Positions 19,294 to 29,196 of a stretch of DNA of 64,000 nt are shown one piece after another. Each line of letters opens with the position of its first letter. Position 1 is the first letter of the stretch. Both the position numbers and the translations under genes were made by a program. The notes beneath the pieces are model-generated. The model was not told where the DNA came from and searched no databases. It was given only the letters and a program-made list of their open reading frames with translations. Source of the stretch: Dictyobacter vulcani (lineage in GTDB: Bacteria > Chloroflexota > Ktedonobacteria > Ktedonobacterales > Ktedonobacteraceae); contig NZ_BKZW01000001.1 in assembly GCF_008974265.1 (NCBI RefSeq), forward strand, positions 3,224,001 through 3,288,000. Direction: 5' to 3'.

Positions 19294-21273
19294 ATGAGCT
19301 CTTTCTTCACACAACAACCACCGATCTCCACTTACCGAGTTGCTGCTATCCAGTATGAGCCAACTCTAGGCGAGAAGGAAAAGAATATTCAGGATCTTCT
19401 CCGTCTGGTAGAAGATGCAGCAGCGCATGGAGCGCGGTTGATAGTCTTACCAGAAATGGCAACAACCGGCTATTGTTGGCTTTCTGGTGATGAGATTGGT
19501 CCATATACGGAGCCGATCCCCGGTCCAACCACTGAGCGTTTTCAAGCATTAACCAGCAAATATGCTTGTTACGTTGCCCTGGGTTTACCAGAGGTAGACC
19601 CGGATACACAGGTTTTCTATAATAGCATGGTATTACTTGGTCCGGATGGGGTGGTTGGTGTGTATCGAAAGGTGCATCTCGATATTGGTGATCCACGCTG
19701 GGCGCGCGATGGTGATCTTGGTTTTCCTGTCTGGGATACCCCATTGGGACGCTTGAGCGCGTTAATCTGTGGTGATGCCAGATATTTCGAGGCTGCTCGT
19801 GTGGCGGCCCTGCATGAAGCTGACGTGTTGCTCTTCCCAACCAACTGGGTGGATGAGTCCTGCCCCAGTAGTTGGTGGATGGCGCGCGCTTTTGAAAACC
19901 AGATGTATGTCATTGCGGCCAATCGCTATGGCCGAGAGCGCGGGGTGCAGTTCCGGGGTGGTAGTTGTGTGTTGAATCCAGATGGCTCGCTCCAAACCTT
20001 TCTTGAGGAAGGTGAAGGGATTGTCTATGGTGAGGTGGACCTGCGGCGTAGCCGGGATAAACGTTGGTTGAAGGATGGCGCGTTGATTGGCCATTCCCTG
20101 GCGGATCGACAGCCGGCGGCTTACCGAGCGGTGGTGCAAAATAGTTATTTGTGGGAGCCACTGCGCTATCACAGTCTCTATGAATTAGGCGAACTGCCCA
20201 CGGGCCAACTTTCTTGTGCGGGCATTGTGCAGATGGACCTGGCAACGTTTGCTGTAACTCCAACGACTTCTCCCACTGAGAGAATTCTGGCCCTGCAAAA
20301 CTGGCTGCAAACGTTAATGCGAGATAATGCCCCGGCCATGCCGGATGTACTGGTGCTGCCTGAACTGATTTTGCCCGGTCCCGTGCCTCAGCAGTTGCTT
20401 GAACAGAACGATACTGTCGCCCTGGCCGCCCATTTCCAGCAAGGCGCGATTCAGGTTCCGGGACCTGAAACAGAGGTCATGGTCTCGCTGGCCAATGAGT
20501 TACAGATCAGTTTAGTCCTGGGTGTTGCCGAGCGGGTAGAAGGGGACAGGTTTTATAATACGGTCCTCTTGATTGATCCAGAAGGGGTGTATGGCATCTA
20601 TCGTAAAATACACCTGAGTGAAATGGATCGCTTGTGGGCTACGACCGGAGATCTCGGTTTTCCAACCTTTGATACGCCGGCTGGTCGTATTGGTCTGGCT
20701 ACTGGCTATGATGTCCTCTTTCCCGAGACGCTGCGTGTACTTGCCAGTAAAGGAACTGATCTGGTTTGTGCGCCGACTCTCCTTAATTTTCCAGTTCCGA
20801 TCGGCCTACAACTGTCTCATTCAACATCGTTGATGAGCGATGGCTTTGGTCTCAATGAGCCGTTCCATTTTATGATCTGGCGCACGCGTGCCGCAGAACA
20901 CAATGTCTATCTGGCCCTTGCAAACTGGTTTGGTACGGGCCATGGCATACACGCCAACGGTTTGAGTGGCATTTTCTCCCCGGGTGGTGCTGGCCCTTAC
21001 ACACTGTCTGAAGTCATCGCTGACGAGGATGAGGAGGGGTTGATGATGATGACGATCGATACCCGTGAGCAGCGGACAGGACGGAAGACCACGCGCATGT
21101 TAGAGTATAGCCCTGGCGATATGGCTGGATCATTAACTGGTGAATTGGCATATAATATCCTGGATTCGATTCCTGGCAATCTTGTTCGCAGTAAGCCATT
21201 GTTGCGGAAACGTCAACCATTCTGGTATATGGATCTTGTACGCATGAGTTTACGGCAACCACCTGAGAAATAG
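19294..21273 (+). CDS. Tandem carbon-nitrogen hydrolase (nitrilase superfamily), second domain inactive
   Basis: A 659-residue fusion of two CN-hydrolase domains. Domain 1 (about 14-290) keeps the Glu-Lys-Cys triad: Glu54 in VLPEMATTGY, Lys126 in YRKVHLD and Cys159 in ALICGDARYFE. Domain 2 (about 307-600) keeps Glu357 (LPELILPG) and Lys438 (YRKIHLSE), but the nucleophile position is Gly471 (LATGYDVLFPE), so it should be catalytically dead. Single-domain relatives hydrolyse amides or nitriles. The dead copy may serve dimer-like packing or regulation. GCAGGAG lies upstream. The sensor kinase gene follows 65 bases later on the same strand. Confidence 0.88.
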   Translation: MSSFFTQQPPISTYRVAAIQYEPTLGEKEKNIQDLLRLVEDAAAHGARLIVLPEMATTGYCWLSGDEIGPYTEPIPGPTTERFQALTSKYACYVALGLPEVDPDTQVFYNSMVLLGPDGVVGVYRKVHLDIGDPRWARDGDLGFPVWDTPLGRLSALICGDARYFEAARVAALHEADVLLFPTNWVDESCPSSWWMARAFENQMYVIAANRYGRERGVQFRGGSCVLNPDGSLQTFLEEGEGIVYGEVDLRRSRDKRWLKDGALIGHSLADRQPAAYRAVVQNSYLWEPLRYHSLYELGELPTGQLSCAGIVQMDLATFAVTPTTSPTERILALQNWLQTLMRDNAPAMPDVLVLPELILPGPVPQQLLEQNDTVALAAHFQQGAIQVPGPETEVMVSLANELQISLVLGVAERVEGDRFYNTVLLIDPEGVYGIYRKIHLSEMDRLWATTGDLGFPTFDTPAGRIGLATGYDVLFPETLRVLASKGTDLVCAPTLLNFPVPIGLQLSHSTSLMSDGFGLNEPFHFMIWRTRAAEHNVYLALANWFGTGHGIHANGLSGIFSPGGAGPYTLSEVIADEDEEGLMMMTIDTREQRTGRKTTRMLEYSPGDMAGSLTGELAYNILDSIPGNLVRSKPLLRKRQPFWYMDLVRMSLRQPPEK

Positions 21274-21338
21274 ACCTGCCGGCCTGGCTATCGATCTGAG
21301 GGCCTGCCAGGGATAGCTATGCGTGCAGTGGAGCAGGC

Positions 21339-24326
21339 ATGAAGACGATAGCACTTGAGCAAATAGATCTGGCCTCGGTGCAAAAGCGGTATCGCTATAG
21401 TGTGATAGCGGCAATTTTCGCTATCTGTTTTGTCGTGATCAGTGGAGGCTGCCTCTTCTTCATGAACTGGCAGCTTCCAGATGATGATTTATTGCCACAC
21501 GTTGTGATTTTGCTCACGGCCTGTATTGGTGCTTTCTGGTCCTTTCAGGTAGCGTACTGGATGAGATCTGATGCTGAAACCCTGGATACGCCTGGCCACT
21601 CCGCCTGGTTATTTATTGCTTTTGGCTTGCTGGCGCTTGGCGTACGGGGCTTCTTTGAAAATATCATTGTTTCCCTACCCGCTAACCACTTTCTCTTTTT
21701 CTCGCGCTATGTCATTTTTTGCCTTTTTTATCCCTGCTTATTTATTGGTTTTCGCCGATTGCCCGGTAGCTCCACGTTGCGCACGAGTATGGTGGTTGAT
21801 ATTTTAATTACAACCTGTTGCCTTGCTGGCATCTGCTGGTATTTCTCCATGATTACACCCGTACTACAGCCAGCTGCTGGTATTAGTTTCAGCGACTGGC
21901 TATTTCGTTTGCGTATGGCGTTCCTCTTAATCTCAGGTGATATCTTCCTCCTTTTGATGTTGGGCTTATATGCTCAGCATGCTCTAAAACCGAATCTACG
22001 GCGTGCCACCTGGATTGTTGGAATTGGCCTTTTCGTTACTCTTCTGGGAGATATTGGTTGCAGTTGGAGCGATGTTTTTCGTATAGCTCCTGCTCCAGAA
22101 CATCCTTTGATTCATCTGACCTGGATTGTCAGCCCGCTCCTGATCGGCCTTGCGGCGCTTTATCACTATAATCTCCAGATGCGTGGTTATACGCAAAGTC
22201 AGGATGTTCATACACCTGGAACTCTCAACGTTGATCAGACATATGTAAAGCAGTATCAAGATCGAGGCGCATACTGGTGGAACATTCAAAATATGTATGT
22301 TCCACTGGCTTTAATCCTGGGAACACTATGCATCATTGAAGTGATGTATGTGCATAGTACGAGTAGTGAGGCGGTAAATAGTCTTTTCCTGCTCAGCTCA
22401 GTTGTTGGGATGCTGATTGTGGTGCGGCACTTTTTTGCGACCCGCGAGAATGAGGTATTGTTGAAAGAGCGCGATCAGCGTTTGCAAGAATCCGATCAGG
22501 TGCGCTATCTGGTAACTCAGTTGAGCGACATATTGGAACTGGATGTATTACGAGCGCGCATCTTGAATGTACCCATCTCACAGTTTGGTTTTACTACTGC
22601 CATGGTTGTGCTGCTGGATGAATATGACCAGCCGCTCACTGAGCGTTCTCACCTCTATATCAGTACGGCCTCGCGACTGACCAATGTCGTAAATTGCCGT
22701 GTTACGGGCGACAACATTCTTTATCGGCTGGTTGCGGAGCGCCAGGAATGCGAGTTGCGCTGGCCGACGCATGCACGTGAACTCCCTTCCGAGTTGCGCT
22801 TGTGGCAAGAGCGGCAGCACATTTCTTCCATGCGCTTTTTTCCTATTATCTACCAGGGGAAGATTCTGGGAAGCCTGGGCGTGGCTCGCCATGTCCTCTC
22901 ACGTACGAATGCATTAATGACTTCTCTGGTACGGAGCTATGTTGAGCAGATTGCGATCGTGATTGAACATGCCTGGCTTTATCAGGAGGAACAAGAACGT
23001 GAGAAGTTTGCCCGCGCCATGGTGAATATATCGACACGTTTGAATACAGCAGCTGTGGAGCCGGTCGAGATCAGTCAACTGATTTGTGCCGAGGGTGCCA
23101 GTGCATTACATGCGGATTATGTGGCATTCTATGCCAGGCGAGCGGAAGGTTTACTGGAGCCACTGGCGGTTAAAGTTCCGGATCAATTGGAACCCGCTCA
23201 ACCTCGTGACTGGCCCCCGCTGCACCTGGTTGAATACGAGCAAGAGGCGCCGCAACTACTCCAGCCATTTCTGTTAGAGGTTGGCCCAGCGCGCCAGACG
23301 CAGCTTTTACCTGAGAGTGGACCACAGGTAGTGCCTGACCGTGGACAGCAGCCTGGAGCACGCCAATTCGCCTTGCGAGGCAAACTGATTCGGCATCGTA
23401 TCTATACAGCTATTCTGGCTCCCCTTGTCACTGGTGGTCAACTCAATGGACTCTTGATTTTTGCCCGGTCGGTCCCGCCTGGAAGCAATAGTGATCCATC
23501 ATTTGAAGAAGATGACCTCACGAATGCGCAGGACTTTGTGGAGCAGGCCAGTGTAGCATTTACCAACGCCCAACTGTATCAGCGTCTGAGTCGCGCCAAT
23601 GAGCAACTCAAAGAACTGGACCAGATGAAGGATCATTTTATGATTACTGCCTCTCATGAGTTACGTACCCCTTTAACTGCTGTACAGGGGTATATCGAGT
23701 TGCTGGCCCAATATGATGAGGTGCTTCCACCAGAGCAGCGGCGCGAATTTTTGCAGAAGGCGCAATTGGGTTGTGAAGAGCTAGCGATCCTGCTGCGCAA
23801 CGTCATGGATGCCAGCCGTATTGAGGCTGAGTCTGCCGTCAAGCCAGCTTTGATCAGTCGCGTGGCGGTAAAAAATATGCTGGATAAAGTGATGGTGATG
23901 ATTGAGCCACAGGTTACCCATGAGCGGCGGCAGGTGAACTGTAATGTACCGGCGCAATTCTATGTTTTCGCCGATCCTCTCCGTCTGCATCAGGTGTTAA
24001 TGAACCTGAGCACTAACGCCCTGAAATACTCACCTGAGGGCACGCCAATCACTTTTTCAGCTGAGCTCTCACTGGAGCAGGAGATGTCAGTGATCATCAG
24101 TGTTTCTGATCAAGGAAAAGGCATTGCTCCACAGGATCAGGCACGGCTGTTCCAGCGTTTTTATCGGTTGGAAAGTGATATGAACAGTCCTGTCCGTGGC
24201 TCTGGACTGGGACTCTATATCTCGCGGCGCTTGATTGAAGCCATGGGTGGGAAGATTTGGATTGAGAGTAGCGGAATTTCGGGGGGCGGGTCTACATTCC
24301 ATATACTGTTGCCCATGGCCAGATAA
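21339..24326 (+). CDS. Membrane sensor histidine kinase with GAF domains
   Basis: Protein of 995 residues. About ten hydrophobic segments fill residues 20-365. A coiled-coil linker (LLKERDQRLQESDQVRYL) is followed by a GAF-like domain (about 385-530) and a second GAF-like domain (about 555-745). The kinase core then carries HisKA with phospho-acceptor His773 in ASHELRTPLTAVQGY, and HATPase with N box NLSTNALKYSPEG, G1 DQGKGIAPQDQ and G2 GSGLGLYISRRLIEAMGG. It autophosphorylates and passes phosphate to a response regulator, none of which is in the window. It may be co-transcribed with the nitrilase. The signal is unknown; the polytopic N-terminus suggests a membrane or small-molecule cue. Confidence 0.92.
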   Translation: MKTIALEQIDLASVQKRYRYSVIAAIFAICFVVISGGCLFFMNWQLPDDDLLPHVVILLTACIGAFWSFQVAYWMRSDAETLDTPGHSAWLFIAFGLLALGVRGFFENIIVSLPANHFLFFSRYVIFCLFYPCLFIGFRRLPGSSTLRTSMVVDILITTCCLAGICWYFSMITPVLQPAAGISFSDWLFRLRMAFLLISGDIFLLLMLGLYAQHALKPNLRRATWIVGIGLFVTLLGDIGCSWSDVFRIAPAPEHPLIHLTWIVSPLLIGLAALYHYNLQMRGYTQSQDVHTPGTLNVDQTYVKQYQDRGAYWWNIQNMYVPLALILGTLCIIEVMYVHSTSSEAVNSLFLLSSVVGMLIVVRHFFATRENEVLLKERDQRLQESDQVRYLVTQLSDILELDVLRARILNVPISQFGFTTAMVVLLDEYDQPLTERSHLYISTASRLTNVVNCRVTGDNILYRLVAERQECELRWPTHARELPSELRLWQERQHISSMRFFPIIYQGKILGSLGVARHVLSRTNALMTSLVRSYVEQIAIVIEHAWLYQEEQEREKFARAMVNISTRLNTAAVEPVEISQLICAEGASALHADYVAFYARRAEGLLEPLAVKVPDQLEPAQPRDWPPLHLVEYEQEAPQLLQPFLLEVGPARQTQLLPESGPQVVPDRGQQPGARQFALRGKLIRHRIYTAILAPLVTGGQLNGLLIFARSVPPGSNSDPSFEEDDLTNAQDFVEQASVAFTNAQLYQRLSRANEQLKELDQMKDHFMITASHELRTPLTAVQGYIELLAQYDEVLPPEQRREFLQKAQLGCEELAILLRNVMDASRIEAESAVKPALISRVAVKNMLDKVMVMIEPQVTHERRQVNCNVPAQFYVFADPLRLHQVLMNLSTNALKYSPEGTPITFSAELSLEQEMSVIISVSDQGKGIAPQDQARLFQRFYRLESDMNSPVRGSGLGLYISRRLIEAMGGKIWIESSGISGGGSTFHILLPMAR

Positions 24327-24333
24327 AGGTGGT

Positions 24334-24498
24334 CTACTTTTTATTGCTGCTGGCGGCTGCTTCGGCCTGTTTTTTTACCAGCAAGGGAGCGTGTTGCTCA
24401 CAGAAACGAAAACTGCGACCGCCAGCCAGGAGCTGTGCGTAGGCCGCTGGCTCGCCGCATGTATCACAGCGACCGACATGTGTTTTTACTGCTTTCAT
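24334..24498 (-). CDS. Small zinc-ribbon protein
   Basis: Protein of 54 residues with a CDTCGEPAAY knuckle and a second FCEQHAP knuckle, giving a C-x2-C / C-x2-H zinc-binding pattern, then a Lys/Ala tail. The start at 24498 is set by GAGGAGG; the longer frame from 24549 has no such site. Such mini-ribbons occur widely with unknown function. It converges on the sensor kinase gene with 7 bases between the stops. Confidence 0.65.
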   Translation of the reverse strand: MKAVKTHVGRCDTCGEPAAYAQLLAGGRSFRFCEQHAPLLVKKQAEAAASSNKK

Positions 24499-24608
24499 CT
24501 GAAATGAAAACCTCCTCGCGCATCTATTGTGTAGTAAGAATATGTTCAATCTAGAAGTATAGATCTCCCCCTTATGATATCACAAAGTCGCGTGTCGAAG
24601 AAACGCGT

Positions 24609-24722
24609 GTAGCGGCAGCGCTCGCCGCTGCGACCTGTTCACGTCCGAGCAAGCAACTCCCACGCAACGGCAGCGCTTGCCGCCGCCCCCGTTGCACGTA
24701 CAGACAAGCCGTACGCCGCTAC
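24609..24722. repeat. Short foldback repeat of the GTAGCGGCAG family
   Basis: A GC-rich 114-bp element beginning GTAGCGGCAG and ending GCCGCTAC, sharing the GCTGCGACCTGTT and ACGCAACGGCAGCGCTTGCC-like cores with larger copies at 48343 and 50506. It abuts the restored stop codon of the photolyase gene (24724-24726). Confidence 0.7.
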
Positions 24723-24723
24723 G

Positions 24724-26156
24724 TCAGGGCATTTTGATGAGGGGATGCTGGCCGTATTTCGCGATATAGTAGTGTGTATCCATTTTACGTTTCATCCCAC
24801 TGGCAGCCATATAGCGGATCAAGCCAAAGATGGATCGTTCGTGCCAGGGTCTGTCATGGAGTCCACCAATGGCCCAGCTAATACCTGTATATCCATTCGC
24901 ATCTCTCCATCCAGTTCGTATTTGTCATTGAGATAAACGGCGATATTAAAAGCCTGTTCGGGCGTCTCACTCCACTCAAGGATCTTTTTGGCCCAGTACA
25001 TCCGCATATAGCCGTGCATACGTCCGGTGACGACCATTTCGTTCTGGGCGGCATTCCAGAGCTCGTCGTGGGTTCTGGCTTGCTCAAATTCCTCCAGGCT
25101 GTAGATCCATTCGCGTGGGTCGCTGGCGTGTTTTTGCAGAGTTTTACGGCCCCAGGTCGGGCAACCCTCTAAAGAATCGTAATGGGGATTATGAAAAGCG
25201 AAGTTGATCGCCAGTTCACGTCTGATAATCAATTCTTCCAGATAGGCAGCTTTGCCACCGGTGATATCAATATGCGCACTGCCAGTTTCTTCCGGTGTAT
25301 AGTGTTCGACATCCCAGGCCAGTTGCTGCACCGAGATCTGACCAAAGTGCAGGTAGGCTGACAACTCGCTGGTGCCGACGAGCTCAGGATTATTGCGCTG
25401 GTCTGCATAGGCGTGCAAGCGTTGCTTGAGCAGTCGCTGAATGCTTTTTTGAGCCTCAGTATACCCACCATGAATATCCTGAGGAGGGCGCACACTGGTG
25501 TCGATCTGTAAGCTATCCAGATAGCGCAATGGCTTTTCAGCCTCTCCAGGATCGCAAGGGGGCTGGGTCAGTGGTTGTTGGACCTCAACGTCGAGTAATG
25601 GTTGCAGGAATGCTGGCAGCAGGTGCTGTATTTTTGGGCGGATGGTCCGGGCGGCATATTCCTGTTGGGGATGACACCACATTGGCACGATGGTATCCGT
25701 ATCCACACAGATGAAAGGAACCTCTAGTTGCTGCTTTACATCCTGACGCCATTGAAGGGGAAAGCGTAGCTCGCACATATCGCTCACTACAGCGGCGGCT
25801 TGTAACTCCCGGGCGATCTGGGTGACCTCCGTAGCCGGTGCACCTCGACGCATAATCAAGGGGATGCCGCGCTCTTTTAAATGTTGAGCTGTTATGGTTA
25901 GCCCTTCAAGCATAAACGTATAGTGTCGCAGATTGGCCAGTGGATAATCCGTGACGACAAAGAGGGTGACTACGGGCAAGTGCAGGATATTGCCAAGGAT
26001 GATAGCGGTATTTAAGGCATGATTTTCTCGACCCCGCTGTGCGCGCTGCATCCAATAGAGCACACACTGAGCAGGTTCGGTGCATGTACCAGCATGCCAG
26101 ACCTGAACGCGTTGTCGCTGATCGAGTCCCTGTACAAAATGTTCTATATCAATCAT
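24724..26156 (-). pseudogene. Class II CPD photolyase, frameshifted near the C-terminus
   Basis: Light-driven repair enzyme for cyclobutane pyrimidine dimers. Class II features are seen in VLYWMQRAQRGRENHAL, AARTIRPKI, GTSELSAYLHFGQIS and AAQNEMVVTGRMHGYMRMYW. The main frame stays correct to YELDG, then runs into unrelated sequence and stops at 24819. In the next frame the expected end continues: [20 protein letters not shown], then [14 protein letters not shown], to a stop at 24724-24726. One missing base near 24903-24909 explains this. As written, the last part of the FAD-binding domain is lost and the enzyme would be inactive. A sequencing error is equally possible. Confidence 0.85.
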
Positions 26157-26227
26157 AAAAGTATTGTTATCCCTTCCACTTAATTTCAGTCATAAAGAGG
26201 AGACGCCTTACGTGTAGAGAACAGGGT

Positions 26228-26274
26228 AAAAAAAAGAATGGCAGGCTACGTCATACCGGCGTATCCTGCCATTC
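26228..26274 (-). terminator. Intrinsic terminator without an obvious gene
   Basis: Minus-strand hairpin with a 10-bp stem (26236-26245 with 26265-26274) followed by eight T. It lies 70 bases upstream of the photolyase start, so it must end a transcript from the 26280-26655 interval. Confidence 0.8.
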
Positions 26275-26655
26275 TCCAGGTAGGGGGAGACTTACAGATG
26301 ATCGGATTAGTCTGTTTTAGTATGTGAGCAATGGGTACTGCTATCTGGATCAAAACTACAACGTCACAAGTACAAATTCCAGGTACTATGGAAGGTCCGG
26401 AGCTTTGCTCAACAGTCAACTTCCAGGTCCGGTCTCTGTTCAATGTGCGGAGTTTCGCTCAACAGAATGGACTGGCACCCTCAGCACTCATCGCTCACTA
26501 CTAAAAACAGTATACTCCTCCCTGCTTGACTGGCTCTTTAATTCTACTTAACTATTTCTTCATCGTATTAGCTCCCATGACAAGCCTATGGGTAATTACT
26601 GCTGCGTTTTAAATCGCTTTCTATAGAGAAGATATGCATAGAAGTCTTACATAAG
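26275..26655 (-). other. Possible small transcript between two minus-strand terminators
   Basis: No convincing protein. Because it ends in a good terminator and is itself preceded by one, a minus-strand RNA of up to about 380 nt is possible. It contains two 18-base near-identical copies (26398-26415 and 26448-26465, two mismatches, 50 bases apart). A 65-codon frame (26246-26443) is present but its stop lies inside the terminator and it has no RBS. Confidence 0.35.
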
Positions 26656-26697
26656 AAAAAAACAGGGGTCCATTGCATCCTGACAATGGACCCCTGT
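26656..26697 (-). terminator. Terminator after the Clp ATPase remnant
   Basis: A 14-bp stem (26662-26675 with 26684-26697), followed on the minus strand by a run of T, 10 bases past the stop of the Clp reading frame. Confidence 0.88.
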
Positions 26698-26707
26698 TTC
26701 TGGTTAT

Positions 26708-29045
26708 TTAATGGGCTTCTACCTGTGCGTCTACCGGCACTTCAACCGGTACCGTTGGTTCGCGGATATCGATAGCTAATTCGCCATTGGCGGCACTGAC
26801 ATGAACCTCGCCATTCTGGGGAATATTGGCCAGCAAGATGCGCAGGCTCAGTGGTACGGTCAGGAGGCGTTCAATGACACGGCGTAGTGGACGGGCTCCC
26901 TGGGTCTGGCTAAAGCCTTCCTTACAGAGCAGGTCAATCGCGCTATCCTCTGCATGCAGAACCAGACCCTGTTCGAGCAGGCGTGCAGCCAGATCATTGA
27001 TCTGCAGATGTGTGATGGCATGCGTCTGTTCCTTATTTAGAGGATGGAAGATCACGATATCATCGATGCGGTTCAGAAATTCGGGTCGGAAGGTTTCGCG
27101 TAACCGTTGTAGCAGGCGGTCGCGCTGCATCTCTTCCGCTGTCTCTTTAATGCTGGCGCGGAAGCCGCTGGGCATCGAGCGTCCAAGCATATCTGTACCG
27201 ACATTGGAGGTCATAATCCAGATGGCGTGCTGGGCATCTACTGTATGTCCCTGAGCATCTGTGAGGCGACCAGCATCAAAGACCTGCAGGAAGAGATCAA
27301 AGACTTCGGGATGAGCCTTTTCGATTTCGTCCAGCAGAACTACACAATGCGGACGGCGACGTAGTTTGCCGGTTAATTGACCCTCTTGATCGTAGCCTAC
27401 ATAGCCAGGAGGGGCACCAATCATCCGTGAGACGGCGTGCTTCTCCATATACTCTGACATGTCGACGCGGATCAGATGTTCATCCGAGCCAAAGACCTCT
27501 GCCGCCAGGGCGCGGGCCAGTTCCGTTTTACCGACGCCGGTTGGTCCCAGAAACATAAACACACCCGAAGGACGATTGCGTGGCTTGAGTCCTGCGCGTG
27601 CCACGTTGAATGCCTGTTGCGACACGCTTAACCGCTTATCCTGCGAGTGACGGTGACTTCAGCGGGACTCCAGGCTCTGAGCAGAGCATCAGTTTCCTCA
27701 CGTCCCTGGGAGCGCGCCGGGAATGCCGTTGGGTTGCGAGACCACCTCGGCAGATTTCATGGCGCTGGTAATCACAGTTGAGGCTCCAAATCTCGTCGAG
27801 ATATCTGTTCATGTGATCGTCCTTCAATTGAGAAGACACGAGCCTGTGAACAGGCCTCGTACAAACGCTAAGCTTTTATCTGCAGGCGCAAGATATGGGG
27901 AGAATTTGGACGGAAAGATTGACGCGCTCAGGCTTCCTCGGATGATCGAGGGTGGTGTCTGATGATGCTCTTCATGAGTACAGCATCATCATCCGATAGC
28001 TGTGGGTAGTAGCGCCAATACAGCGCAGTCGGCCACGGCAGTGCTGGTTGAGTATACCGCTGCTCGATACTGCCATCGGCGGCTCGTCTGACCGATCAAG
28101 AGATGCATTCATCAATGAAGAGGATGATGTGCGCGCGTTTCCATCTGGCAGTGCTTCAATTCACGCGATATTTGCTGAGATGTAGTCGTCAGTTAACGCA
28201 GCTCGGACCTTCCAGATTGCGCTGGTTGATTTCATGCGTTTTGTGCCGTCATCACCAGAGTCCACTCGAGTCAGGCGATCGGATTATGTATCGATTCAGG
28301 CGTTTTTGCGCATCGGTGGACCACCTGATAATCGCTGGCGTCAACATGGTTGTTGTGCCGAGTCAGATCAATCTTATACGTCCTTAGTTATCTATTAATG
28401 CATTTTTTTCTCGACCAATCAGCGGCGTTAACTGTTTGTTGCTGGCCTGTTTGGTCAGATCTCGTCCCAGTTTTTCGAGGGCGGAATTACCTCCCTTGGC
28501 GGCGATAATCAGGATTAATCGCACCAGGAAGATCATTGACCAGAGAATCAGGATTGGCAGTCGCTCGCTGGGGAACCAGTTCGATGAGCGCATGGGCATT
28601 ACTGGGTCAGGATCATCTCGATCAGTTGATTGGATTAATGCCCAGCTTGGTGAGTAACTCATGGGTAACACCATCACCTTCACTCAGGACGGCCTGGGCG
28701 ATCGCCCGCTCGTCAACCGAGGGGAGCCGGCATTGATGGCGTTATGTTTCTGCGGTCTGGAGGATCTCTTTGCAGCGCCGTGTCGCAGAATAGGGTGTCA
28801 CTGGTTGCTTTACCAGAACCCAGGGCCAGCCGGATCACGTCGCGACCCTGTTTGGGTGAGATAGCCTATGAGCGCGGCAGGATGGCGTCTGTGCGTACAG
28901 GCCACCATCAAGCCTTGGTCAGGGCGATAACAGAGTGTGGGCGTGCCCCAGATAATCCTTATGCATTACGGCGCGCCTCGCCCAGTGCGAACTCCAGGAC
29001 CGCCTTCATAAAAGCGTCGGTCCGGGGCATTGCCTTGCGGAAAGT
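26708..29045 (-). pseudogene. Decayed ClpA/B/C-type AAA+ ATPase
   Basis: Remnant of a two-ring Clp unfoldase. The second AAA domain is intact as a 305-codon frame (26708-27625): Walker A GPTGVGKTE, Walker B CVVLLDEIEKAHPEVF, sensor-1 IMTSNVG, sensor-2 GARPLRRVIERLL. Upstream, pieces appear in changing frames with stops between them: Clp_N-like VLEFALGEARRN (about 28980), SVDERAIAQAVLSEGDGVTH (about 28660-28730), LEKLGRDLTKQAS (about 28440-28475), Walker B IILFIDE (about 28110) and RGRLRCIGATT (about 28010-28045). The first AAA domain is also several hundred bases too short. Unlike the single-base breaks elsewhere, this is genuine decay. It follows the CHAT gene directly and may once have been fused to it. 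Confidence 0.85.
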
Positions 29046-29196
29046 AGAGGCGACATCAATTGACTATCGTCGAACGGATCAATATGCTGCTCAAACTGAC
29101 GTTCTTTATTGGAAAGGGTGCTCACGACCAGACGTTGGGTTGGATCTCCATACAGGACAAACGAGAGCCAGGATGTATCTTCTTGGATAGTGCTGA

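Noticed and set aside
26246..26443. 65-codon minus-strand frame
   Set aside because: Its stop lies inside the terminator hairpin and no RBS precedes the start.
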